64,000 nucleotides of DNA from Granulosicoccus sp045110475. Lineage in GTDB: Bacteria > Pseudomonadota > Gammaproteobacteria > Granulosicoccales > Granulosicoccaceae. Below, piece after piece: positions 26,746 to 35,060 of this stretch (positions are counted from its first letter, which is position 1; the number at the start of each line of letters is the position of its first letter). The position numbers were made by a program, and so were the translations under genes. The notes below the pieces were generated by a model. That model searched no databases, was not told the DNA's origin, and saw nothing but the letters and a program-made list of their open reading frames with translations. Location: positions 1 through 64,000 of the forward strand of contig JBGCGC010000012.1 in NCBI GenBank assembly GCA_045110475.1, given 5' to 3'.

Positions 26746-28152
26746 ATGCGCCACCCAGTTGATAAAGAAAAGCGCCGTCTGCTGAAAGCGCTGGCATGCC
26801 TGCCTTTGAGTTCAGGTGTTTCGATGCTTGCCGGTAACGGTCGCGCACATGCCATGAGCTGTGACAGCGCCAAGTCTCTGGTGTGCATATTCCTCGCCGG
26901 TGGAGCAGATTCGTTCAATATGTTTGTGCCGGGTGATAGTCGCTATAACGATTATCGCAACTCACGTAACGAACTTGCCGTACCAGAGTCCGATCTCCTC
27001 GCAGTAAACGACAGTCAACAGGGAAGCTTTGCATTTCATAGACTCCTACCCAGCTTCGAAGCAATGTATTCAGAACAACGCCTTGCGGTCGTCAGTAATA
27101 CCGGCACATTGATTCAACCCACCAGCAAGTCCGATTACCTGGGAACCGTTGCGTTACCGCAAGCCTTGTTCGCTCACAATACCCAGCAAAAGCTTTGGCA
27201 GACGGGAGCAGGTGCTGTTAACGGCAGTACCGCCTTTGGCTGGGGCGGGGCTATTGGTGATCATGCTAAAAACTGCAACGGCAACATACCGATCGCGCCA
27301 TCGTTTTCAATGGAAGGCAGCACGGACTGGTTGGCATCAGCTAATTCAAACTACATCAGCCTCAACGCTGATGTGGCCGTGGAACGAATGTACGGTTACG
27401 ATGATATCAGCGACTGGATTCCGGACCAGCGTCTGACCCAGGTAGGCAACACGCTTGAAAAACTTATCGCTCAGGGGCAGGCCAATGGCAATACACTGCT
27501 CAGTCGCGCCATTGCCAATTCTGTCGGGCGCGCATCCGATGCCACCTCCGCCCTGCACTCTGCACTACTGGCGAACCCTCTGGAACAAATGCAGTACAGC
27601 AGTCTGAATAAACTGGCAAAGCAACTTCATCTGGTAGCGCGACTCATCGCCTCACGTGAACAGCTGGGCATGAAAAAACAGGTGTTCTTTGTGCTAATGG
27701 GCGGCTGGGACACGCATTCCGACCAACTTGACCGGTTGCCGGTTCAGATGACAGAACTCAATGAAGCCGTAGGTGCGTTTCAGCAAACGATTGACGGACT
27801 CGGCCTTGCACAAAGCGTCACCTCTTTTACTGCATCAGATTTCGGCCGTACACTGGGCAGCAACGGCAATGGCACAGACCACGGCTGGGGTGGACACAAT
27901 TTTGTCTTCGGTGACGCGGTAGAGGGTGGGCGCATCTTCGGCGAAACACCTGACTACGCGGCAAGCAACAACGAGGACGATGCAGGAGAGGAAGATGGCA
28001 GCTTTGCCGGCAGGATCATTCCGAAGATATCCGTTAACCAATATGCAGCCACACTGTCACGTTGGATGGGTGTCTCAGAGGCTGATCTTGAATCGGCGCT
28101 ACCCGATCTTCAGAATTTTACCGAGAAAGACCTTGGTTTCATGAAAGCCTGA
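26746..28152 (+). CDS. DUF1501 family protein, likely Tat-exported
   Basis: 468 residues. The N-terminus is Tat-like (KRRLLKALACLPLSSGVSML, cleavage near AHA). The DUF1501 domain, related to the sulfatase/alkaline phosphatase fold, shows LVCIFLAGGADSFNMFVPGD, VALPQALFAHNTQQKLWQTG, FFVLMGGWDTHSDQL and DFGRTLGSNGNGTDHGWGGH. It pairs with DUF1800. Whether this pair belongs to the same transcript as the imelysin/di-haem genes is likely from spacing and direction but unproven. Confidence 0.9.
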   Translation: MRHPVDKEKRRLLKALACLPLSSGVSMLAGNGRAHAMSCDSAKSLVCIFLAGGADSFNMFVPGDSRYNDYRNSRNELAVPESDLLAVNDSQQGSFAFHRLLPSFEAMYSEQRLAVVSNTGTLIQPTSKSDYLGTVALPQALFAHNTQQKLWQTGAGAVNGSTAFGWGGAIGDHAKNCNGNIPIAPSFSMEGSTDWLASANSNYISLNADVAVERMYGYDDISDWIPDQRLTQVGNTLEKLIAQGQANGNTLLSRAIANSVGRASDATSALHSALLANPLEQMQYSSLNKLAKQLHLVARLIASREQLGMKKQVFFVLMGGWDTHSDQLDRLPVQMTELNEAVGAFQQTIDGLGLAQSVTSFTASDFGRTLGSNGNGTDHGWGGHNFVFGDAVEGGRIFGETPDYAASNNEDDAGEEDGSFAGRIIPKISVNQYAATLSRWMGVSEADLESALPDLQNFTEKDLGFMKA

Positions 28153-28169
28153 GACCTGTCCGAACTAGA

Positions 28170-28238
28170 CATCATGTAGTGATCTGCCCATCTCAATGAT
28201 AAACCACGTGTTTGGCATGGGCGGGTTGCTACATGATG
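28170..28238. repeat. 69-base palindromic repeat element, copy 1
   Basis: The element starts CATCATGTAGTGATCTGCCC and ends with the near-complement (GGGCGGGTTGCTACATGATG); arms are about 26 bases and imperfect. Copy 2 at 40350-40418 has exactly the same length and a very similar sequence. The copy lies between the DUF1501 stop and the DUF1840 stop and may act as a terminator for both. It looks like a MITE-type element or fused transposon ends. Confidence 0.75.
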
Positions 28239-28239
28239 C

Positions 28240-28587
28240 CTACGAGCCCCACAAGACGTTTTCGTTTGCTGCTATTGCAGCCTCGAGCAAGCTGATCAGC
28301 GGCCCGGCACGCTTGTCCAGACCAATGGTTGCTTGTTGCTCTTCGTCATCAAACGCGTTTGACATACTTGACGTACTCTCCGGCAGCGCTTGTTCCGCAC
28401 TGTCACCGGAGTTAGCCCCAAGTGCGGCCAGACCCTCGTTAAGCTGCCGCAGCGCTTCAGGTACCTCATCAGCCATAATGGCCCCGGGCACATTACCGCT
28501 TTGCCCCATGATTTTTAACAACGCCACGGCGGCGGTGCCGAACATTGTGATGTCAGAATAAGCGTTTGTTTTAAACGTGACTAACAT
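28240..28587 (-). CDS. DUF1840 family protein
   Basis: 115 residues. The start MLVTFKTNAYSDITMFGTAA and the IMGQSGNVPGAIMADEVPEA segment are characteristic of DUF1840, a small conserved proteobacterial family of unknown function. The middle is variable and acidic, and the C-terminus has GPLISLLEAAIAANENVLWG. No signal peptide. It is transcribed away from the next gene, whose start is 26 bases from its own, so the two share a compact divergent promoter. Its stop touches the palindromic repeat. Confidence 0.8.
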   Translation of the reverse strand: MLVTFKTNAYSDITMFGTAAVALLKIMGQSGNVPGAIMADEVPEALRQLNEGLAALGANSGDSAEQALPESTSSMSNAFDDEEQQATIGLDKRAGPLISLLEAAIAANENVLWGS

Positions 28588-28613
28588 AATGGTATCTACC
28601 TGGAACTAGCGAA

Positions 28614-29309
28614 TTGGCTGACTTTAACACACACGTTTTCGGTGCAGCGGCTGTTATCAGTCTGGGGGCTATCTGCGCCACCAAGCTCCTGTCTCTGACA
28701 TTGCAGGAGGGTGTTGCATTGATGATCATGGGGGTGATTGGCGGCGTACTGCCCGATGTCGACTTGAAGAGCTCACGCGCCTCGCAAGCATTGTTTTCGG
28801 TACTGGGCGTATTCGCAGGACTCGCCTGGCTTTTCGCAAGCATGAAGTACTTTACGGGTCTGGAACTGTGGCTTAGCACTATTGCAGTGTTTCTAATGAT
28901 CAGATTCCCAGTGGCTTATGCATTCCACCGCCTAACAACGCACAGGGGTGTACTGCATTCGCTCATTGCAGCCGTAATGGTCGGTGTCGTAGCCTGTGCC
29001 ATTACCTGGCAATATTCACAAACCAGTGCTTTGCAAAGCTGGCTGATTGGTCTGTCACTGACCAGCGGCTACATTGTCCATCTGGTGCTCGATGAACTCT
29101 ACAGTGTCGATTTCACAGGCGGCCGCATAAAACGCTCGTTTGGTAGTGCGATAAAACCATTAGACTTGCAGCAATGGCCTGCCAGCTGTCTGGTCGCAGG
29201 CTTAACCGCAGTAGCATGGTTCTGGACGGCACCCTATTCAGAAGCGATCAACGAGCTGACAGAACGGTATGGCGATTGGCAAGTACTGATCGTTCCAACG
29301 TGGCTGTAA
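28614..29309 (+). CDS. YdjM-like membrane-bound metal-dependent hydrolase (DUF457)
   Basis: 231 residues, start TTG 28614. Family features: FNTHVFGAAAVISLG near the start, GGVLPDVDLKSSRASQALFS, the second metal-motif region FHRLTTHRGVLHSLIAAVMV, and IVHLVLDELYSVDFTG. There are about five or six membrane segments between these His/Asp motifs. The family (LexA-regulated YdjM in E. coli) has predicted zinc-dependent hydrolase activity at the inner membrane, substrate unknown. A strong terminator follows the gene. Confidence 0.8.
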   Translation: MADFNTHVFGAAAVISLGAICATKLLSLTLQEGVALMIMGVIGGVLPDVDLKSSRASQALFSVLGVFAGLAWLFASMKYFTGLELWLSTIAVFLMIRFPVAYAFHRLTTHRGVLHSLIAAVMVGVVACAITWQYSQTSALQSWLIGLSLTSGYIVHLVLDELYSVDFTGGRIKRSFGSAIKPLDLQQWPASCLVAGLTAVAWFWTAPYSEAINELTERYGDWQVLIVPTWL

Positions 29310-29344
29310 TTTTTGCTTTTCGCAAATTGATTGCCTTTGACTCT

Positions 29345-29376
29345 CAGGCCTTACCATTAGCAGGCCTTACCATTAA
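29345..29376 (+). repeat. Tandem 16-base duplication
   Basis: CAGGCCTTACCATTAG is followed at once by CAGGCCTTACCATTAA. The second copy runs into the terminator stem. It is probably a recent slip duplication without function. Confidence 0.7.
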
Positions 29377-29408
29377 AAAGGGCCGTCATCTCTGACGGCC
29401 CTTTTTAA
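29373..29408. terminator. Bidirectional Rho-independent terminator
   Basis: TTAAAAAGGGCCGTCA, loop TCTC, then the perfect complement TGACGGCCCTTTTTAA. Both strands end in a U-run after a GC-rich stem, so it serves the YdjM-like gene (plus) and the peptidoglycan-binding repeat gene (minus), which converge here. Confidence 0.93.
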
Positions 29409-29451
29409 TTTATGCTTCAAGTTCACGTTGAACATATTTCACTATGAAACG

Positions 29452-30855
29452 TCATGAAGAGGTAACGGCTACTCCCAGTTTCTCAAGCGACTCATACGTA
29501 ATGCCACCGCGGCCCAATCCACTTTCAGACTGAAATCGCTCCATTGCATCAAGTGTTGTGCGCCCAACGATACCGTCAATTGGACCAGGATTAAAACCTT
29601 CAGCCAGCAAAGCTCTCTGGAGTGCAACAACTACCTCGAGCGTCATGTCAGTTTCGCACAGGACTTGTCTCCATTCGAGCTGACCGGGTGAGGTTTCTAC
29701 ACGACTGGTAACCGTACGCGTTCTGGCAGGTATGGCAATTCGCCGCTCAGAAGCGGCAGACACAAGTTCCTGCACCTCGAAGGTTTCATATTCTGCCGGT
29801 ACAGGCGACGCAATCGCCAACGCGGGTTCGGCAACAACCTGACGTTCTATGGAAGTGAATTCTGCTGGCGTTTCCTCAAGACATACTATCCGCCCGGTAG
29901 GTCGAGCGTTAGCTTCCGCCGCGGCATCCTTGGCCAACCAGAAAAACACAGGATCGGAAACCTTCACGCGCTTGCTGATGGTTTGGTATTCAGCCGGTAT
30001 GTCTTCACGCACCTCTTTTGGAGGAGTAACCAGTCGCTGCACATCTATCGTCTCGAAAACAGCTGGAATGCTTATGGTCTTTGTCGTTGCAGGTGTATCA
30101 AGAACGGTTTTGGTGAGCGTTTCGTACCTCTCGGGCATTTTTACCAGGCACATGATCTCTCCCGCAGTGGTATCGGTCCGCTGTACCAATCCGCAGTGCT
30201 GCCATACGTTACGTGATGGCTCAACTAATACGGATTCGGTCTCAGTTCGGTAGACTGCGGGCACATCGACCACTTGAGTAGACGCCTCTTTTACCTCAAT
30301 GCGTTCTTGCACCGTTTCAAACACGGCTGGTACGATCGTTATTTTTTCACTCGCTTCTTTTACCAATTCCTGTGTTGTGCGGGTTTCATACTCCGCCTCG
30401 ATATAGTATTCAGTAAAGCATGACCCAGACACTAAAGCGTCAAGATCAACACCAGAAAGCGCGATGTGCTCAACAGCATCAGGACTTGCAGGTACAACCT
30501 GGTTCCCGATGGTTGTGGTCCAGCGCTTTTCAGCCGGGCGTACTTCGAGCCGTTCTGTTTCTGCTTCAAATACAGCAGGGGTTACTTCCAGCCCTTCGTA
30601 AGCCTCCTTTATTGCAAGGCGCTTCTCAACGGTATTGTACTTAGCTTCGACAGTCTGAATACGTTCAGAGGCTTCCTGTATAACGACCTCTTCGGTGGTG
30701 ACTTCGAACACGGGAGGTGTAATCACCTTGGTATAACACTCGCCTGGCTGTGCATCAGGCAATATCAACGTGTTGTCTATCTGCTGAGCAGTAGCGGGAA
30801 GAGCTGATGCACCGGTGGCTAAAAAGCCAAGCAGGGGCAAAGTCAATTTACGCAC
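29452..30855 (-). CDS. Secreted repeat protein with C-terminal peptidoglycan-binding domain
   Basis: 467 residues. GTG 30855 is chosen because GGAG lies nine bases upstream and a clean signal peptide follows (KLTLPLLGFLATGASALPAT, cleavage near TAQ). The body consists of roughly eight degenerate repeats of about 35-45 residues with the pattern P(A/V)xFETxxxxxxVxEAS (VFEVTTEEVVIQEASERI; VFETVQERIEVKEASTQV; VFETIDVQRLVTPPKEV; EYETFEVQELVSAASERR), interrupted by longer inserts with Cys residues. The C-terminal 60 residues are a PG_binding_1 domain (VVVALQRALLAEGFNPGPID; TTLDAMERFQSESGLG). It is probably a periplasmic or outer-membrane protein that holds peptidoglycan. I do not recognise the repeat family. 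Confidence 0.75.
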   Translation of the reverse strand: MRKLTLPLLGFLATGASALPATAQQIDNTLILPDAQPGECYTKVITPPVFEVTTEEVVIQEASERIQTVEAKYNTVEKRLAIKEAYEGLEVTPAVFEAETERLEVRPAEKRWTTTIGNQVVPASPDAVEHIALSGVDLDALVSGSCFTEYYIEAEYETRTTQELVKEASEKITIVPAVFETVQERIEVKEASTQVVDVPAVYRTETESVLVEPSRNVWQHCGLVQRTDTTAGEIMCLVKMPERYETLTKTVLDTPATTKTISIPAVFETIDVQRLVTPPKEVREDIPAEYQTISKRVKVSDPVFFWLAKDAAAEANARPTGRIVCLEETPAEFTSIERQVVAEPALAIASPVPAEYETFEVQELVSAASERRIAIPARTRTVTSRVETSPGQLEWRQVLCETDMTLEVVVALQRALLAEGFNPGPIDGIVGRTTLDAMERFQSESGLGRGGITYESLEKLGVAVTSS

Positions 30856-30980
30856 GATGGGTAACTCCAGAGTTTGGATTAAATGCTCACAGGTCAGCCA
30901 GCACCTGTTCGCAGATCGCTTATTGTCTAATGGTAGGCCAAGGAACGCAACGCTGCTCACACTTCGATGACCATCAGGGG

Positions 30981-32771
30981 TTATTTGGTCATTTTATTGA
31001 CTGTAATGGCAGCGAAACGAACTGCACGAATACCCCCGATTGCCAGAAGCAACCACAATGCCACCATGCCACTTTTCTTGTTTGAATCATCACTAGCAGC
31101 GTCCGTATCCGGCATATCAATCGGATCCGGATCTGTACCCGGATCTGTACCCGGATCTGTACCCGGATCTGTACCCGGATCTGTACCCGGATCTGTATCC
31201 GGATCTGTATCCGGATCTGTATCCGGATCTGTACCCGGATCTATACCCGGATCTGTACCCGGATCTGTACCCGGATCTATACCCGGATCTGTAACTTCGG
31301 GTACCAAAGGTTCGGGATCTTCGCCATCCAGTAGGCCGTCATTGTCAGTATCCGGAACCAGTGGATCAGTACCTGCCGTAATTTCATCGCCATCAGAGAG
31401 TCCGTCGTCATCAGTATCTGCTCGGGTTGGCGACAATCCGCGCTCTACCTCTTCACCATCATCCAGACCATCAACATCACTATCAGCAAGAATCGGATTG
31501 GACGCCCACATACGTACTTCGTCAAAGTCACTTAATTGATCATCATCGGTGTCCGCCGACAGCGGGTCCGACATTGACTCGTTGCGTTCCTCACCATCCA
31601 GCAGACCATCGTTATCCGTATCGTCATCCAACGGGTCAGTCCCAATCGCTACTTCCAGTCCATCCATAAGTCGATCATCATCCGAATCCGGATCATTGGG
31701 ATCGGTGGATATGGCTGCTTCATCTGCATTCGTCAAACCATCATTATCGGTATCAGGGTCGACGCCGAGTTCGAGTGTTTCGTGATTACGCGTTTCATTC
31801 TGAGACCCTCCACCGCGCTTGATGCTGCCTGACACAACGTGCCAGGTTGAGCCAACGACAGCACCGCCACCGCTATGTCGGCGATCAATCATATTCTGCA
31901 GTGGCCGCCAAGAATCGGCCTCGACGTTATAGGCTTCAACGGTGGCAAGCGCATTGGCAAGTTCAGAGACCTCACCACCCGCTATTAGTAGCTCGTCTCC
32001 AGCTGATGCGACCACCGTACCAGCCCGGGGTGTGGGAATATCTTCGCCAATGCTCCACGTATTTGTCGAAAAATCATAGACGTCAGTTTCCAACACGGTA
32101 TTGGCAAACACATCTCCTTGTGCATTGCTTGAGCGTCTTCCACCTGCCGCTACCAACTTGTCATTGACAATGGCCGCTGCAAAATGATCTCGGGCATTGG
32201 GCGCATCCTCCAACGTTTCCCATAACTCCGTGACCGGATCGTATCTGTCGAACCACGCGACGGCGCCACCGTCGTGTCCTAGCGTGTTGCCACCCAGCAA
32301 ATATATCTTGCCGTCTCTGACAACCGCTGCCGCCGCACCACGCCTTCGATTGACGGGCACTGGCTGGTCTTTCGTCGACCAGGTGTTGGATACGGTATCG
32401 AGCACATGAATATCCGGCGCACTGGCCTCTCTGGGAAACCCGCCAGCGAACAACGCACCCAAGGCATAGATATCAGTACCGATTACAACTGGCTGGAAGT
32501 GATGCAAGTCGACAGGTGCCCTACCCAGATTCTCCCATCGACGCGTAACGGTGTTGAATACTTCCACCGGTCTATTACCTCGACCACCCATGATGTACAG
32601 TTGGTTACCGACCGCTACTGCGCTGGCTTCGTGACGCGCTGTAACCGTACTTCCATCAGAGCTGCTGAGGCTTTGCCACGGCGTCTGCGCATCAATAATG
32701 TCAGCAAAAGGCTGACCGAGAGAGAACAAAGTGACGGCAGTCAAACAGAGCAGGAAACGCGGCTGACGCAT
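30981..32771 (-). CDS. Kelch-repeat surface protein with Asp-rich calcium repeats and a TDPG stalk
   Basis: 596 residues. Signal peptide (MRQPRFLLCLTAVTLFSLGQ), then about six kelch blades (residues about 45-320; for example AVGNQLYIMGGRG, DGKIYLLGG, NDKLVAAGGR, GDELLIAGGE), which probably form a beta-propeller. Next come thrombospondin type 3-like DxDxDGxxDxxE repeats (about 335-480), predicted to bind calcium, then a low-complexity TDPG/IDPG/TDPD stalk coded by a 12-base tandem repeat. The end is a short hydrophobic segment (MVALWLLLAIGGI) and basic residues, similar in layout to GlyGly-CTERM/rhombosortase-type sorting tails. Likely exposed at the cell surface. Ligand unknown. Confidence 0.82.
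   Translation of the reverse strand: MRQPRFLLCLTAVTLFSLGQPFADIIDAQTPWQSLSSSDGSTVTARHEASAVAVGNQLYIMGGRGNRPVEVFNTVTRRWENLGRAPVDLHHFQPVVIGTDIYALGALFAGGFPREASAPDIHVLDTVSNTWSTKDQPVPVNRRRGAAAAVVRDGKIYLLGGNTLGHDGGAVAWFDRYDPVTELWETLEDAPNARDHFAAAIVNDKLVAAGGRRSSNAQGDVFANTVLETDVYDFSTNTWSIGEDIPTPRAGTVVASAGDELLIAGGEVSELANALATVEAYNVEADSWRPLQNMIDRRHSGGGAVVGSTWHVVSGSIKRGGGSQNETRNHETLELGVDPDTDNDGLTNADEAAISTDPNDPDSDDDRLMDGLEVAIGTDPLDDDTDNDGLLDGEERNESMSDPLSADTDDDQLSDFDEVRMWASNPILADSDVDGLDDGEEVERGLSPTRADTDDDGLSDGDEITAGTDPLVPDTDNDGLLDGEDPEPLVPEVTDPGIDPGTDPGTDPGIDPGTDPDTDPDTDPDTDPGTDPGTDPGTDPGTDPGTDPDPIDMPDTDAASDDSNKKSGMVALWLLLAIGGIRAVRFAAITVNKMTK
31129..31284 (-). repeat. 12-base tandem repeat inside the kelch-protein gene
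   Basis: Thirteen units of GGATCTGTACCC on the plus strand, with variants TATCC and CTATACCC. On the coding strand each unit encodes four residues (TDPG, TDPD or IDPG). Unit length is a multiple of three, so copy-number change by slippage keeps the frame and only alters stalk length. Confidence 0.95.
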
Positions 32772-32852
32772 GGCATTCGGTTTTTTCGTGTAATCGCATC
32801 AAAAAGCACATATCGGACCAGCAAAGATCAAGCAGGCCTTAGCTTTCATAAG

Positions 32853-32880
32853 GCCTCTAGCCTCTAGCCTCTAGCCTCTA
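32853..32880. repeat. 7-base tandem repeat across a stop codon
   Basis: Four exact copies of GCCTCTA. On the minus strand they encode the last residues and the TAG stop of the MocR-type regulator gene. A one-unit change shifts frame and would move the stop. Confidence 0.9.
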
Positions 32881-34354
32881 GCCTGGAAGTCAGGCCGGCG
32901 AGCTTTTCAATGCCAGCAGGTATTCTTTCTGCCGCTATGGACGAAAAACCAAGGCGGCAAAAATTGTGAGGCCCTGCTCGATCAGCAAAATAATGATCGC
33001 CAGCATTGATTACGATACTGTTCTCTGCGGCAAGCTGCTCAAGTTCAATAGCCCTGATAGATTCAGGCAGACGTACCCAGAAAGATGAACCGCCAAAACT
33101 TGGCGCCGTCGAGGAGAATACACTGTACGCCTTCAGCGCCTCATCCATTACCTGCCAGCGCTGCTTGAAAGACTGAGCTAATCGAAGCAGTGCAGAATCG
33201 TGGTGACCGAGCGACAGGAAATGTGCAACGGTGCGCTGGTTGTTCGTGGGTGGATGTCGGTACATCAGACGCCGCAGCGCCCGCGCCTGCGCAATGAATT
33301 TTTTCGGGCCCACCATAAATCCTAACCTTAAACCTGGTGCCAGAGTCTTGGACAGACTTCCCACATAAATGACGCGGTGCTCTGTGTCCAGACTCTTGAG
33401 GGCAGGAGTTGGCTTTCCGATGAAATTCAACTCGCTCTCATAATCGTCCTCGACAATTGTCACATCATGTTCTGTTGCCTGGGCAAGCAACTGCTTACGC
33501 GCCTCAAGTGGCATTGTGGTTGCAGTAGGACACTGATGACTCGGTGTCACGTACATCAGTTTGCATCCACTGAATCGCTCATCGGTTTGAACACCCGATT
33601 CGCCAACCGGGAATACTGCTCTTTGGTCTGAGAACAGTCCAAAAATATTTCGTGCATCCACATAACAGGGGTCTTCCATACCCACGATGGATTGTTTCTC
33701 CAAGAGTAGTTGAGCAATCAGGAACAAGGCATTCTGAGCGCCTGTTGTGATGAGAATTTCATCCTTGTCAGCCCATACCCCCCGCCGAGGCAGAACGCGC
33801 GTGTGAATCTGCTCTACCAGCAAATCATCGTCATGATCCACTCTATCTTGCGTCCAGCGACTAATCGCATCCACTCGCAACGAAAGCCGGCACGCCTCAC
33901 GCCAGTCATTAACAGGAAAAAGTGATTCGTCAGCCTGGCCGTAAATGAACGGGTAATCAAATTGTCTCCAGTTAAGCGGGCGGACAATATTGCGTTGCCC
34001 AAGCAGATCTACAACAGTCTCCGGCCCGTCGCGGTACAAGGCGTCTTCTGAGTTAAGAGGCCATTCGCCCGTGGCTGGTCGAGAGATTTCAACGCGCCCC
34101 TCCAGCATCTCGGGATTGACAAAGTATCCCCGCCTTTCATGCGAGACCAGGTAATTTTCATCAATCAGGTGCTGATAGGCCAGAACGACCGTATTGCGCG
34201 CAACACCCAACTGGCGAGAGAGTTCTCGGGACGAGGGCAATGCCACTTCTACGGGAATTCTTCCATCCAGAATAGCTTTGACCAAGGCTTGCCTTAACTG
34301 CGCCTGAAGACTCTGATCTGCCCCAGACTCCAGTTTGAACAGCTGATGCCACAT
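32864..34354 (-). CDS. MocR/PdxR-family transcriptional regulator (GntR helix plus aminotransferase domain)
   Basis: 496 residues. The N-terminal GntR winged helix (about 10-75: ILDGRIPVEVALPSSRELSR; LGVARNTVVLAYQHLIDENY) is joined to a fold type I aminotransferase-like domain: ITTGAQNALFLIAQLL, VEDDYESELNF, and the PLP lysine in YVGSLSKTLAPGLRLGFMVG. Such regulators use PLP to sense a vitamin B6 form or an amino compound. I prefer ATG 34354 to upstream in-frame starts (to 34429), because those overlap the neighbouring gene. It is downstream of the coiled-coil gene by 16 bases. The C-terminal codons lie in a 7-base tandem repeat. Target genes are not evident. Confidence 0.85.
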   Translation of the reverse strand: MWHQLFKLESGADQSLQAQLRQALVKAILDGRIPVEVALPSSRELSRQLGVARNTVVLAYQHLIDENYLVSHERRGYFVNPEMLEGRVEISRPATGEWPLNSEDALYRDGPETVVDLLGQRNIVRPLNWRQFDYPFIYGQADESLFPVNDWREACRLSLRVDAISRWTQDRVDHDDDLLVEQIHTRVLPRRGVWADKDEILITTGAQNALFLIAQLLLEKQSIVGMEDPCYVDARNIFGLFSDQRAVFPVGESGVQTDERFSGCKLMYVTPSHQCPTATTMPLEARKQLLAQATEHDVTIVEDDYESELNFIGKPTPALKSLDTEHRVIYVGSLSKTLAPGLRLGFMVGPKKFIAQARALRRLMYRHPPTNNQRTVAHFLSLGHHDSALLRLAQSFKQRWQVMDEALKAYSVFSSTAPSFGGSSFWVRLPESIRAIELEQLAAENSIVINAGDHYFADRAGPHNFCRLGFSSIAAERIPAGIEKLAGLTSRLEARG

Positions 34355-34370
34355 CGGTTTCTCATGGGCC

Positions 34371-35060
34371 CTACCCACGTCCCCTCGCCCCGCTGCCAGG
34401 CTTACTCGACACATCCAAATCCAGCTCATCGACGGAATCAGGGAGTTCCGATTCGGCCAGGGCTGGAATTTCGATTTCCCCCGATAGGGGATGACCCAGT
34501 ACGTCGTCCTGATCTACGAAAGAGCCGGAATCGCCTCGCCCGGGCTCGTAAAACGATGAACTGGTTCGAAGCAGCCCAAACCCACTGTCAATCTTGCGCG
34601 AAAGTGTTGGCAAAGGGGGTATAACGTCCCGTTGTCCATTCGAGTTTTTCGCCAACTCCAGCTCACGGCGCTTGTTTGATTTATAGCTGGCAAATTCACG
34701 TCGCAAGTGAAGCTGTTTCTCCTCAAGCAAGGTCAACTCGGTCTCCAGACCCTGAATCCGCTCCGCCTGCTGCCTCGAATGCGCTTCCAGCGCTCTCTCT
34801 CGTCGAGCTCTGGCTTCACTGATGCCCGGCACCACGCTATCCGATTGCGCACCTAGCCGTGCAAGCTCACCTCTGGCCGCTTGCAGATCAGGCTCGGCTG
34901 CAAGGTGGTGCCCCTGTGCACGTTCAGAAAGCAAAGATTCTATAGCGATTCGTGCTTTTCGCTTCGTTAATATCGAGGCGACACAAAAGCCCATGACTGC
35001 TCCAAGCAATGTAATTACAGCAAGAAGAATGAGAAGATTACTGGGCAATTCGGCAATCAT
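34371..35060 (-). CDS. Membrane-anchored coiled-coil protein of unknown function
   Basis: 229 residues: one N-terminal membrane segment (LLILLAVITLLGAVMGFCVA) followed by basic residues (TKRKAR), a charged coiled coil (about 38-135, RERALEAHSRQQAERIQGLE), then a low-complexity Ser/Asp/Glu-rich tail. I do not recognise a family. The ATG overlaps the stop of the TolA/OmpA-like gene by four bases, so the two products are probably made together and may interact at the inner membrane. Confidence 0.65.
   Translation of the reverse strand: MIAELPSNLLILLAVITLLGAVMGFCVASILTKRKARIAIESLLSERAQGHHLAAEPDLQAARGELARLGAQSDSVVPGISEARARRERALEAHSRQQAERIQGLETELTLLEEKQLHLRREFASYKSNKRRELELAKNSNGQRDVIPPLPTLSRKIDSGFGLLRTSSSFYEPGRGDSGSFVDQDDVLGHPLSGEIEIPALAESELPDSVDELDLDVSSKPGSGARGRG

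Noticed and set aside
30967..31539. 190-residue plus-strand frame with VPGS repeats
   Set aside because: Antisense of the TDPG stalk of the kelch protein, opened by the 12-base repeat.
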